The notes below the pieces were generated by a model, which saw only the letters and a program-made list of their open reading frames with translations, was not told where the DNA came from and did no database searches. A stretch of 64,000 nt of DNA, taken from contig CAXNLE010000001.1 of assembly GCA_964203235.1 (NCBI GenBank), positions 682,001-746,000 on the forward strand, given 5' to 3'. The translations under genes and the position numbers were made by a program. This DNA comes from BACL27 sp964203235. GTDB taxonomy: Bacteria > Actinomycetota > Acidimicrobiia > Acidimicrobiales > Ilumatobacteraceae. This document shows, piece after piece, positions 26,427 to 34,153 of the stretch. Position 1 is the stretch's first letter; every line of letters begins with the position of its first letter.

Positions 26427-27134
26427 ATGCGGGGTCTCGGAACAATTATCAATACAGCAACAGTTCTTGCTGGTGGCGGTCTTGGGTTATTGATTGGCAA
26501 TCGAATTCCGGATCGAATTCGTGTGATCATTGTTCAAGTTATTGGTCTGGTCACAATCGCAATCGGTTTGCGCGATGTGATAAGTACAGACAATATGGTT
26601 TTTCCATTAGTTGGAATGGTCTTGGGTGCGATCATTGGTGAACTGTTGCGAATCGAAGATCGACTAGAGCAATTGGGTGAAATCTTGCGTCGAAAATTCA
26701 CTAACAACGAAAGTGAGAGCAAATTCGTGACAGGGTTTGTTACGGCGACTCTCTTATTTTGTGTTGGGCCACTAACGATTCTCGGGGCGATTGAGGATGC
26801 CAGCGGAAAGACACCTCAGTTGTACATAATTAAAGCCACGCTGGACGGATTTATGATGATCATTTTCTCAGCGCTATACGGCGTTGGTGCTATTTTTAGT
26901 GCCGCCAGTGTTTTCGTTATGCAGGGTTCGTTAACCCTCTTTGGTACCAGTCTTGATACTCTTTTGACCGACAGAATGCGATTAGAGCTATTTTCGGCCG
27001 GGGGTTTAGCAGTTTTAGCGATTGGTCTTAATTTGCTTGAGATAAAGCGAATTCGTCTCGGCTCATTATTGCCTGGGCTTGTATTAACGCCTCTGTTGGT
27101 CTGGTTATTTGCGACCCCAAACGGAATTTTTTGA
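26427..27134 (+). CDS. DUF554 membrane protein
   Basis: A 235-residue integral membrane protein with about six or seven helices. The opening GLGTIINTATVLAGGGLGLLIGNRIP, in particular N-T-x(4)-GGGLGLLIG, and the GAIEDASGKTPQLYIIKATLDGF region, in key residues F-V-x-G-P-L-T-I-x-G-A-I, match DUF554 (YdfK/YqgA-like) proteins, whose transport role is undefined. It starts 15 bp after the dehydrogenase stop and is probably in the same operon. Confidence 0.85.
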   Translation: MRGLGTIINTATVLAGGGLGLLIGNRIPDRIRVIIVQVIGLVTIAIGLRDVISTDNMVFPLVGMVLGAIIGELLRIEDRLEQLGEILRRKFTNNESESKFVTGFVTATLLFCVGPLTILGAIEDASGKTPQLYIIKATLDGFMMIIFSALYGVGAIFSAASVFVMQGSLTLFGTSLDTLLTDRMRLELFSAGGLAVLAIGLNLLEIKRIRLGSLLPGLVLTPLLVWLFATPNGIF

Positions 27135-27207
27135 TCCCAAAATACGAGAATCCCCATTGAGCGAAAAACTTCTGTTAACCTAAGTCGTAAGTTTGTTAAG
27201 GAGAAAA

Positions 27208-27921
27208 ATGCCAAGCAGTGTCACAATCAAATCTGCGAATGAGCAGGATAATTCATTACTAGTCAGTTCTGTTAAAAAGTTCGCGTTACCAGCTTTGGTC
27301 TCTGCGGTCGTCGCACTGGTAGCTGGCGGCGTGTATGCGGTAAGTGCTACACCAGCCAATATCACGGTGTGCGCGGCAAAAAGTAATGGCGCGATGCGAT
27401 ATTCGGCGTCTGGTGGTTGCAAGAGCGCAAAAGAGACGAAATTGGTGCTCGGCCAACAAGGTCCTGCTGGTCCTGCTGGTGCGACGGGTCCTGCTGGTGC
27501 GACTGGTGCGACTGGCGCGACTGGTGCGACTGGTGCGACTGGTGCGGCTGGCGCTGCCGGGTCAATGGCAACTCAATCTTTTTTTGAGATAACGGCTTCT
27601 AGTCACACATTGGCTCTCTCAGACGCGGGCAAGTTTTTGTTTTCGCGTTCTTCGCCAACAATCGTCTTGCCGACTAATGCGGCCGTGGCCTTTCCGATTG
27701 GGACGAGGATTGATATTGGCCAATTGGGCGCTTCAACGGCCAGCATTATTTATGTCACTCCGAACGGCGGAGTGACGCTAAACGATCAGACGGTAAACAG
27801 CAATGGCGCAGCAATGTCGTCACCATTTGATCGCGGAGCGTATCAGATTGGTGTGTTAATCAAGGTCGGAACCAACGAATGGTTATTCCTTAAATCCCCA
27901 GACGAAAATTCATCAAGCTAA
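27208..27921 (+). CDS. Collagen-like surface protein 1
   Basis: A 237-residue protein from ATG 27208 (SD AAGGAG 27198-27203; the longer TTG frame at 27193 lacks support). Order: short cytoplasmic N-terminus, one hydrophobic anchor or signal (PALVSAVVALVAGGVYAV), a small domain with two Cys (V-C-A-A-K ... G-G-C-K), a Gly-x-y tract of about 13 triplets (GPAGPAGATGPAGATG and repeats of GAT), and a C-terminal beta-rich domain (LPTNAAVAFPIGTRIDI). The last domain resembles the heads that follow collagen-like stalks in phage tail and bacterial surface fibres. Probably trimeric and cell-surface; function unknown. Paralogue of the next gene. Confidence 0.8.
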   Translation: MPSSVTIKSANEQDNSLLVSSVKKFALPALVSAVVALVAGGVYAVSATPANITVCAAKSNGAMRYSASGGCKSAKETKLVLGQQGPAGPAGATGPAGATGATGATGATGATGAAGAAGSMATQSFFEITASSHTLALSDAGKFLFSRSSPTIVLPTNAAVAFPIGTRIDIGQLGASTASIIYVTPNGGVTLNDQTVNSNGAAMSSPFDRGAYQIGVLIKVGTNEWLFLKSPDENSSS

Positions 27922-28535
27922 TGAGTTTCGATCGAATTAAAAAAATAGTTGTTTGTGCTTTGGCGGCAGTCTCTGCCTCGTTAGTCGGCAACTTTGTGGT
28001 CGCATCGGCAATTGATACTTCGGTGTCGATTTGTGTTTCAGATAAAGATTCAAGTATTCGATACAGTCAAGATAGGACTTGCAAGACTGGCGCAGAGACT
28101 CTGTTGACACTCAATGAGTCTGGTCCTGCAGGCGTTACAGGCTCTAAGGGTGCGACTGGTGCGACTGGCTCTAAGGGTGCTACTGGTGCGACTGGTGCGG
28201 CTGGTGCGGCCGGCGGATTCGCGACAACTTATACAATTAGGGAAATAACAGTAAGTCACACTTTGGAAGCAAGTGATGCCGGAAAGCTATTGATCTCCCG
28301 GGACGGGACGACTATCTTTTTGCCTACCAATGCCTCGGTTCCAATCCCGGTCGGGACTCGCATCGATATCGCTAATCGAAAGTCTTTTTTGGCTATTTCT
28401 CCTGTCTCTGGTGTAAGAGTCAATTTATTGTCTGCCGGGATTAGTTTCGATTCAGGCAACTATCAGATGGGTACCCTTCTTAAAATTGGTTCTGACGATT
28501 GGGTGTTTATGTCTTCTCCTGATGAGTTTGCCTGA
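27921..28535 (+). CDS. Collagen-like surface protein 2
   Basis: A 204-residue paralogue of the preceding protein, its ATG overlapping the previous stop (TAATG). Same order of parts: N-terminal signal or anchor helix, a two-Cys segment (ISICVSDKDSSIRYS ... RTCKTGAET; only key Cys shown), about 11 Gly-x-y triplets including GSKGATGATG, and a C-terminal head with FLPTNASVPIPVGTRIDI. The two heads share their core but differ elsewhere, and the stalks differ in length and charge, so a hetero-oligomer is possible. Not recognised as a named family. Confidence 0.8.
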   Translation: MSFDRIKKIVVCALAAVSASLVGNFVVASAIDTSVSICVSDKDSSIRYSQDRTCKTGAETLLTLNESGPAGVTGSKGATGATGSKGATGATGAAGAAGGFATTYTIREITVSHTLEASDAGKLLISRDGTTIFLPTNASVPIPVGTRIDIANRKSFLAISPVSGVRVNLLSAGISFDSGNYQMGTLLKIGSDDWVFMSSPDEFA

Positions 28536-28558
28536 TCTCAAGGTTTTAAGTAAGTGTT

Positions 28559-29290
28559 GTGTGTGGGCGGTTTAACTCTCTAGCTAGTGGTGCAGATTTC
28601 GCCAAGACTTATGATGCAACCTTTATATCCGAGCAACTCGCACCCAATTTCAATGTTGCTCCAACTACCGAGGTTTACGCTCTAGTCTCGCAAGGGGTTG
28701 AACAGTCTCACACGCTGGCGTTGTCAACTTTTCGTTGGGGACTTGTGCCGTCGTGGGCGAAAGATAAAACAAAGTCAGCGGGCATGATAAATGCTCGTTG
28801 TGAAACTCTAACTGAGAAGCCAAGTTTCAGAAATCTCATCGCTCGTCACAGATGTGTTATCCCAATGCAGGGATTTTATGAATGGAGCGTTACCAATTCA
28901 GGTACTACTAATTCAACTAAACTATCTAAGCAGGCACATTATGTATCGAGAGCCGATGGTGAAGCGATGACGGTTGCTGGTCTTTGGTCAACTTGGATAG
29001 ACCCAAACCAACAACATGTTGATTCAAGATCACCGTCAATATTAAAAACTTGCACGATTATCACCACAGACGCCAATGAATCACTTCGCCCGATTCATCA
29101 CCGCATGCCTGTGATTCTCGAGAAAAATGCTGTCGCGCAATGGCTTGACCCAGCAGATCTATCGCCACTTGGTTTACTCGTGCCAGCAGAAAATGATGTG
29201 GTGGTTCATGAGGTCACTTCTCGATTAGAGCGTTCCCGCAACATTCATTCGACGCAACTCGGCGATGATCAGGGCGGACGATTGTTCTAA
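28559..29290 (+). CDS. HMCES/YedK-type abasic-site processing protein
   Basis: A 243-residue SRAP domain protein that forms a covalent DNA-protein link with abasic sites in single-stranded DNA. The start must be the GTG at 28559 because Cys2 (GTG TGT, then GRF) is the catalytic nucleophile exposed after Met removal. The other catalytic parts are INARCETLTEKPSFR (Asn and Arg), CVIPMQGFYEW (Glu) and IHHRMPVIL (His). The 3' end overlaps the convergent HIT gene by 66 bp. Confidence 0.93.
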   Translation: MCGRFNSLASGADFAKTYDATFISEQLAPNFNVAPTTEVYALVSQGVEQSHTLALSTFRWGLVPSWAKDKTKSAGMINARCETLTEKPSFRNLIARHRCVIPMQGFYEWSVTNSGTTNSTKLSKQAHYVSRADGEAMTVAGLWSTWIDPNQQHVDSRSPSILKTCTIITTDANESLRPIHHRMPVILEKNAVAQWLDPADLSPLGLLVPAENDVVVHEVTSRLERSRNIHSTQLGDDQGGRLF

Positions 29291-29647
29291 ATCGTTGCGA
29301 TTAGAACTGGTAATCGCGTTTTCGAAATTTAGGTCGGCCATCGAATTCGATGGAATCAAATGTAAATGGCAATGGGGTATCTCGTAGCCAGCAATTATTA
29401 ATGCGATCCGCGCACACTTGAACGCAATTTTTTGAGCTTCGCTAATCTGTGCGGCGACTTTAAACAAGTGCGAACTTAACTCCGATGGCAGATCCGTCCA
29501 TTCATCAACTTCATCGATCGGCACGACGAGAAGATGTCCCGTAGTGATCGGATTTATCGTCATGAATGCAACACAAAAATCATCGCGATAAACAAATGTG
29601 CCAGGTATCTGTCCCTTGATAATTCGCGTAAAGAGTGTTTGAGGCAT
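29225..29647 (-). CDS. HIT-family nucleotide hydrolase
   Basis: A 140-residue histidine-triad protein. The family pattern HxHxHxx appears as HCHLHLI near residue 96, preceded by the HLLVVPIDEVDEWTDL region common to the family. HIT proteins cleave nucleotide phosphoramidates or dinucleotides. ATG start with TACGCT 6 bases upstream. The C-terminal 66 bp of coding sequence overlaps the SRAP gene on the other strand, which constrains both proteins. Confidence 0.9.
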   Translation of the reverse strand: MPQTLFTRIIKGQIPGTFVYRDDFCVAFMTINPITTGHLLVVPIDEVDEWTDLPSELSSHLFKVAAQISEAQKIAFKCARIALIIAGYEIPHCHLHLIPSNSMADLNFENAITSSNRNDLEQSSALIIAELRRMNVAGTL

Positions 29648-29653
29648 GAATTG

Positions 29654-29659
29654 AGCGTA
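29654..29659 (-). promoter_or_regulatory. -10 box of leaderless HIT gene
   Basis: TACGCT on the minus strand, 6 bases, ATG 29647. Confidence 0.5.
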
Positions 29660-29687
29660 GATGATTTGACGACCAGTCAGCGTCTTG

Positions 29688-29693
29688 TACGAT
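29688..29693 (+). promoter_or_regulatory. -10 box of leaderless pgsA-like gene
   Basis: TACGAT, 6 bases, GTG 29700. This moves the start 15 bases into the longest open frame. Confidence 0.5.
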
Positions 29694-29699
29694 CATCGT

Positions 29700-30278
29700 G
29701 TGCTTAAGCGAGATATTTTTACCGTGCCAAATCTAATTACGTTGCTACGGCTTTTTTGTTTGCCAGTATTTTTGTGGCTACTTTTCAGTGTCAACGATCG
29801 TGGTGCTGCGGCGTGGCTGCTCGGCGGACTCGGTGCAACTGATTGGGTTGATGGGTGGGTTGCACGCCGTTTTAATCAAAAGAGCGACTTCGGTGCGATT
29901 TTTGACCCAGCAGTTGACCGTGGATTATTTATAGTCGCTGTCATCGCAATTTTGATTGATCAATCCATCCCAATTTGGTTTGGTGGTGCGATCTTGGTTC
30001 GTGAAGTTTTCGTTGCCAGCACCATGTTGATCGCAACTGCATTTGGCATGAAACGGTTTGATGTAAATAAATGGGGCAAGCGTTACACATTCTTGCTGAT
30101 GTTCGCGGTGCCATTGATCCTGTTAGGGCAGGCCGAAGGTGCTGGGTCACGGTGGGTTACTTGGTTGGGTTGGTTATTTGGTTTCCCGGCGCTCGTCATT
30201 TCGTATACGACAGCGATCAATTATCTGCCCGTAATTCGGGCTAATCTGCGGTCAGGGCGGGCCTCACGTTCAGGCTAA
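29700..30278 (+). CDS. pgsA: CDP-alcohol phosphatidyltransferase (PgsA-like)
   Basis: A 192-residue integral membrane enzyme that transfers a phosphatidyl group from CDP-diacylglycerol to an alcohol such as glycerol-3-phosphate. The catalytic motif D-G-x2-A-R-x8-G-x3-D-x3-D is seen as VDGWVARRFNQKSDFGAIFD followed by PAVD. Five or six helices. PgsA versus another phospholipid synthase cannot be settled, but pgsA precedes the gcvH-garA block in mycobacteria too. Start chosen at GTG 29700 because of the TACGAT box; TTG 29685 is the longer alternative. Confidence 0.85.
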   Translation: MLKRDIFTVPNLITLLRLFCLPVFLWLLFSVNDRGAAAWLLGGLGATDWVDGWVARRFNQKSDFGAIFDPAVDRGLFIVAVIAILIDQSIPIWFGGAILVREVFVASTMLIATAFGMKRFDVNKWGKRYTFLLMFAVPLILLGQAEGAGSRWVTWLGWLFGFPALVISYTTAINYLPVIRANLRSGRASRSG

Positions 30279-30281
30279 ATT
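30276..30281 (+). promoter_or_regulatory. -10 box of leaderless gcvH promoter
   Basis: TAAATT, 6 bases, ATG 30288. The box contains the stop codon of the upstream gene. Confidence 0.5.
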
Positions 30282-30287
30282 TGTTAT

Positions 30288-30668
30288 ATGCACATTCCTG
30301 AAGATTTGAAGTATTCAAAAGATCACGAGTGGGTACGGTTGGTTGGCACGATTGGGCGAGTAGGAATCACTGATTACGCGCAAGATGCTCTTGGTGATGT
30401 CGTGTTTGTTCAGTTGCCTGAATCGGGCACAGAAGTCTCAGCCGGGCAAAGTTGCAGTGAAGTTGAGAGTACCAAGAGTGTCTCTGACATCTACGTGCCA
30501 GTTTCAGGCTCAATCACTAATGTGAATAAGTTGTTGAGCGAATCACCAAACTTGATAAATTCTGATCCATATGGCGAAGGATGGATAATGGAAATTGAGG
30601 TCAGCGATTTAACTAGTGTGGCTGATTTATTAGATGCTGCGAGTTACCGACTGTTTATTGAGGGTTGA
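30288..30668 (+). CDS. gcvH: Glycine cleavage system H protein
   Basis: Lipoyl carrier that shuttles the aminomethyl group between the P, T and L proteins of glycine cleavage. The lipoylated Lys is residue 63 in EVESTKSVSD; the N-terminal KYSKDHEWV and GITDYAQDALGDVVFV stretches are typical. Length 126 is normal. Overlaps the FHA gene region at its 3' end by four bases if TTG 30665 is used, otherwise 5 bp apart. Confidence 0.97.
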   Translation: MHIPEDLKYSKDHEWVRLVGTIGRVGITDYAQDALGDVVFVQLPESGTEVSAGQSCSEVESTKSVSDIYVPVSGSITNVNKLLSESPNLINSDPYGEGWIMEIEVSDLTSVADLLDAASYRLFIEG

Positions 30669-30673
30669 AAGCT

Positions 30674-31162
30674 ATGTCTTACGTTTTTTGCAACCAGTGT
30701 GGCCATCGAAATCCGCCAAGAGCATCGTTCTGTTCGTCGTGCGGTGCGGTGTTGGATCTACCGGATGACAGAACCATTGTCATCGCTCAGATTGACCCGA
30801 TGCAGGACGCGCCTGGCGCTCATGATAACGCTTCAATTCGTTTAGGCGACGTAACTGGTTGGGGAGTGTTAGTCGTTCGGTCTGGTGAGATGACCGGAGC
30901 ACGTTTTACATTGACTAATCAATTGACGCGAATCGGTCGAAATCCGGAAAGCGAAATTGTTTTCGATGACATCACAGTTTCGCGCAGTCATGCCGAGATT
31001 TCTGCGAATGAAGATGGTTTGATAGTTCGGGATCTCGGGTCGCTAAACGGCACTTATGTCAATCGCCAAATAGTTGAACAGTCGAGACTGGTTCACGGCG
31101 ACGAGTTACAAGTGGGCAAGTTTCACATGATTTTATTTAGTAAAGCAGATAATTTAAATTGA
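30674..31162 (+). CDS. FHA-domain protein with N-terminal zinc ribbon (GarA/OdhI-like)
   Basis: A 162-residue protein. Residues 1-25 hold two CxxC pairs (FCNQCGHRNPP and FCSSCGAV), then a linker containing a Thr-rich DDRTIV segment, and an FHA domain (about residues 70-150) with the phosphothreonine-binding set: RIGRNPESEI, SRSHAEI and LGSLNGTYVN. GarA/OdhI binds 2-oxoglutarate dehydrogenase and glutamate dehydrogenase and switches off when its own N-terminal Thr is phosphorylated; the position after gcvH and before a merR gene is the same as for mycobacterial garA. ATG 30674 with GAGGG upstream is preferred over TTG 30665. Confidence 0.9.
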   Translation: MSYVFCNQCGHRNPPRASFCSSCGAVLDLPDDRTIVIAQIDPMQDAPGAHDNASIRLGDVTGWGVLVVRSGEMTGARFTLTNQLTRIGRNPESEIVFDDITVSRSHAEISANEDGLIVRDLGSLNGTYVNRQIVEQSRLVHGDELQVGKFHMILFSKADNLN

Positions 31163-31184
31163 TGTTTTCGAGAGTGAGTTTTGG

Positions 31185-31988
31185 ATGACTGCGGCCTTTA
31201 ATTATTTGTCAATTGGCGAGGTACTCGCGCTGTTGCTTGAAGATTTTCCGGATGTCACTATTTCGAAGATTCGCTTTCTCGAGAGTCAAGGTCTGATCGA
31301 GCCCGAGCGCACCGCATCGGGTTACCGTAAGTTTTCTCAGGCAGAGGTAGATCGACTGAAGTTTATTTTGCGCGAACAGCGCGAGAATTTCACTCCATTG
31401 AAAGTTATTCGTACGCGCTTAGATAACGACACAAGTACTGAGATGTTGAGAGGTGACGACACAACGGCGCCGCGCGGTCTTGCGCATATACCGACACGTC
31501 GAATCAACAGTCATCCGGCGGCACAAGTTAAAGCACAAACGCCCCCACCTTTAGCGCCGACGATTTCGTTGGTTCGCCCTTTGTTCGCCGCTGATCCGAA
31601 AATACCGCGTTCGTATGACCGATCTGAAATTATTTCTGCAGCGTCTATCGATGAGGCGACACTAGTTGATCTTGAGCATTTTGGCATCCTGCGATCGCGT
31701 CGTGTTGGAGTGACAGACTTATACGATGAAATTGATTTAGAAATTCTTTTAACCGCAGCCAAGTTTTTGAGTCTTGGATTTGACGCAAGACACCTTAAAA
31801 CATGGAAAAATGCAGCGATGCAGGAAGTATCGCTATTTGAAACACGAATTGTGCCGATGATGCGTCAACGCAACCCAACTGCTCGTCAGGAAGCTTTGGA
31901 AATGCTCAAAGAGTTAGTTGAGCAAGGCGGTCGGTTGCGTGCGGCATTTATCGCAGCACAATCACGCGATCATATTGAATCTCGCTAG
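31185..31988 (+). CDS. MerR-family regulator (FtsR/Rv1828-like)
   Basis: A 267-residue protein. The N-terminal winged helix reads LSIGEVLALLLEDFPDVTIS, then KIRFLESQGLIEPERTASGYRKF, the MerR DNA-binding pattern with its R-x-x-E-x-x-G-L-I-x-P core. The rest is a long helical effector/dimer part with no Cys metal site. Its place between the FHA gene and DUF151 matches Rv1828 and the corynebacterial FtsR, which influence cell-division genes; function here inferred from that context. Confidence 0.85.
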   Translation: MTAAFNYLSIGEVLALLLEDFPDVTISKIRFLESQGLIEPERTASGYRKFSQAEVDRLKFILREQRENFTPLKVIRTRLDNDTSTEMLRGDDTTAPRGLAHIPTRRINSHPAAQVKAQTPPPLAPTISLVRPLFAADPKIPRSYDRSEIISAASIDEATLVDLEHFGILRSRRVGVTDLYDEIDLEILLTAAKFLSLGFDARHLKTWKNAAMQEVSLFETRIVPMMRQRNPTARQEALEMLKELVEQGGRLRAAFIAAQSRDHIESR

Positions 31989-32008
31989 TGCGCTGTATTC
32001 ATCGCAGA

Positions 32009-32014
32009 TACGCT
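32009..32014 (+). promoter_or_regulatory. -10 box of leaderless DUF151 gene
   Basis: TACGCT, 6 bases, ATG 32021. Confidence 0.5.
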
Positions 32015-32020
32015 TAGACA

Positions 32021-32509
32021 ATGATTGAAATGCAAATTGAGGGTATTCGACTAGAGATTCCAGCTAATACCCCCGTGTTGATGTTGCGGGAGCAATCAGG
32101 AAGTCGTCGCGTGATTCCAATTCAAATTGGAGCGCCTGAGGCATCATCTATTCATTACGCTTTAGAAGGCTTACAGCCTGATCGCCCGCTTACTCATGAT
32201 CTGTTAATTAATGTTGTCGATGGTCTGAACGCGCAACCAGTCAAATTAGTAATTACCAAACTTGAAGAACACACGTACTACGCAGATTTGCATTTTTTGC
32301 AACAGGGTGCGGTAGTGGTTATAAGTTGTCGGCCATCTGATGGTGTCGCAGTCGCAGTTCGGTCGGGGATTCCGATTTACGCAGAAGATGACCTATTGGA
32401 CGAGGTAGGTAAGGTTGTACCAGACACGCCGAGTGACGACGCCGAAGAAATCATTGATGATTTCAGACAATTTATTGATTCAATTCGACCTGAAGATTTC
32501 CAAGGTTAA
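32021..32509 (+). CDS. Bifunctional nuclease-family protein (DUF151)
   Basis: A 162-residue DUF151 protein. The conserved RVIPIQIGAPEASSI, P-x-T-H-D-L and YYADLHF ... RPSDGVAVAVR segments (key parts at about residues 29-43, 63-67, 90-96 and 107-117) are the family hallmarks. Some members have nuclease activity in vitro; the biological role is unsettled. Position between two merR genes corresponds to Rv1829. Confidence 0.92.
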   Translation: MIEMQIEGIRLEIPANTPVLMLREQSGSRRVIPIQIGAPEASSIHYALEGLQPDRPLTHDLLINVVDGLNAQPVKLVITKLEEHTYYADLHFLQQGAVVVISCRPSDGVAVAVRSGIPIYAEDDLLDEVGKVVPDTPSDDAEEIIDDFRQFIDSIRPEDFQG

Positions 32510-32515
32510 TTTGTC

Positions 32516-32548
32516 TTGACATTCAAATTTCTCGGCGTAGCGTATAAA
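32516..32548 (+). promoter_or_regulatory. Candidate promoter of the second merR gene
   Basis: TTGACA at 32516-32521 and TATAAA at 32543-32548 with a 21-base spacer; an alternative TAGCGT at 32538-32543 would give a 16-base spacer. A GGGGG Shine-Dalgarno lies before ATG 32577, so this transcript has a leader. Over-long spacers are a mark of promoters that MerR proteins distort. Confidence 0.45.
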
Positions 32549-32576
32549 TTCTGTCGGTTGATCATGGGGGTTACTG

Positions 32577-33098
32577 ATGACAAGTGTTAGTTTCAGTGGT
32601 GCTCAAGCTGCAAAGATTGCTGGTATCACATATCGCCAACTCGATTATTGGGCTCGGACGAACCTAATTAGACCTTCGGCAGTTGATGCGAAAGGCAGTG
32701 GTACTCGACGCAGTTATGTCTATAGCGATCTACTTGAACTCAAAGTGATCAAGAATTTGTTAGACGCCGGTATCAAACTCGAATCAGTTCGTGAAGTTTT
32801 TACATACCTTCGAAATCATGTTGACACCGAAATCGCAGCGGCGCACATCGTGATTAGTGGCAAGGCAGTTGTGTTCTGTCAAGGGGACCAGTTGGTTGAC
32901 GTACTTCGCAATGGTCAAGGTGTACTAAACGTTCTACCTTTAGCGGCAGTTAAGAGTGATGTTGATGCAATGATTCTGTCAATAGATTCTCAAATTTTGA
33001 GGACGGTTAGTTCTGATAGTTCGGACAATTCAGATAGTGATGACCCGATTAATGTCGCAGAATCTATGACGGCCAGCACATTGGCGGTGTCAATCTAA
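32577..33098 (+). CDS. MerR-family regulator (Rv1830-like)
   Basis: A 173-residue MerR protein: FSGAQAAKIAGITYRQLDYW and T-N-L-I-R-P-S form the helix-turn-helix, SYVYSDLLELKVIKNLLDAGIK the wing and following helix, with a C-terminal acidic Ser/Asp-rich tail. It is the Rv1830 counterpart by position. Directly upstream of gcvT (2 bp), so it may be in the glycine cleavage transcript. Confidence 0.87.
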   Translation: MTSVSFSGAQAAKIAGITYRQLDYWARTNLIRPSAVDAKGSGTRRSYVYSDLLELKVIKNLLDAGIKLESVREVFTYLRNHVDTEIAAAHIVISGKAVVFCQGDQLVDVLRNGQGVLNVLPLAAVKSDVDAMILSIDSQILRTVSSDSSDNSDSDDPINVAESMTASTLAVSI

Positions 33099-33100
33099 GA

Positions 33101-34153
33101 ATGACAAAGTTGCATCTGTCACCACTTGATGGTGATCATCGAGCACTTGGTGCGAAAATGGTTGAGTTTGGTGGATGGGACATGCCCGTGGCGTATCCAA
33201 CTGGCACGATCAGCGAACATCTCGCATGTCGCAGAGGTGCAGTCGTTTTTGATGTCTCACACTTAGGTACTGTGCGGGTTGAGGGTTATTACGCCAAGGA
33301 AGCGCTGCAAGGTGTGCTGACAAATGATCTCAACAAGATTTCGATCGGTCGTGCGCAGTACACACACTTGCTTAATAATGCTGGATGCGTTCTTGATGAC
33401 ATCATCGTCTGGTGGGTCAGTGATGATCGTTTTGATGTAATGCCAAATGCATCAAATACTGAGCATGTTTTATCGGCAATCGGGGGGGTTGATGTAACTA
33501 AAAGTCGTGCTGTGTTGGCTGTGCAAGGCCCACAAGCAAAAAAACTTCTGGCGACTATTAGTGATGATTTTTCAAGTATTCAAAAATTTGAGGTACGACA
33601 AATTATTTGGCGAGGTGCACAATGTGTCGTCGCAGGAACCGGCTACACAGGTGAACAAGGTGTCGAAATTGCCGTACCGGTTTCACACGCCAGCAATTTA
33701 TGGCAAGAAATTCTTAGTGCTGGAGTGTTGCCTGCAGGCCTTGGGGCTCGCGACACACTGCGACTTGAGGCAGGGTTGCCACTTCACGGTCACGAACTCT
33801 CACCACTGATTAACCCATTGGAAGCAAATTTAGGCTGGGTGATTTCTTGGAGCAAAGAATCTTTTGCGGGTCGCGATGCGCTGCTTAAACAACGTGATAG
33901 TGGAGTCAGCCGACATTTGATCGGCATATCTACAGTTGGGCGCCGTCCGCCTCGAGACGGATGCGACGTACTTATTGGAGAAACTGTTATCGGCATAACG
34001 ACGAGTGGAAATTATTCACCAGCACTTGAGCACGGAATCGCAATCGCCCTGGTTAATACGCAACCTGCAGTTGGAAGTGCTGTAGCGATCGATGTGCGAG
34101 GCACTCGACTTGAGGGTGTGGTTGTCAAACTTCCATTTATTGCAAAGAAATAG
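33101..34153 (+). CDS. gcvT: Aminomethyltransferase (glycine cleavage T protein)
   Basis: Transfers the methylene group from the aminomethylated H protein to tetrahydrofolate and releases ammonia. N-terminal MVEFGGWDMPVAYPTGTISEH and FDVSHLGTVRVEG, ARDTLRLEAGLPLHGHEL in the middle, then the C-terminal barrel. The catalytic Asp of the mature family lies in the D-V-S-H region, present. Length 350 is normal. The 3' end overlaps convergent gcvP by 17 bp. Confidence 0.94.
   Translation: MTKLHLSPLDGDHRALGAKMVEFGGWDMPVAYPTGTISEHLACRRGAVVFDVSHLGTVRVEGYYAKEALQGVLTNDLNKISIGRAQYTHLLNNAGCVLDDIIVWWVSDDRFDVMPNASNTEHVLSAIGGVDVTKSRAVLAVQGPQAKKLLATISDDFSSIQKFEVRQIIWRGAQCVVAGTGYTGEQGVEIAVPVSHASNLWQEILSAGVLPAGLGARDTLRLEAGLPLHGHELSPLINPLEANLGWVISWSKESFAGRDALLKQRDSGVSRHLIGISTVGRRPPRDGCDVLIGETVIGITTSGNYSPALEHGIAIALVNTQPAVGSAVAIDVRGTRLEGVVVKLPFIAKK

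Noticed and set aside
27362..27571. Gln/His/Ser-rich open frame antisense to the collagen-like gene
   Set aside because: It is the reverse reading of the Gly-x-y repeat DNA, with no start signal.
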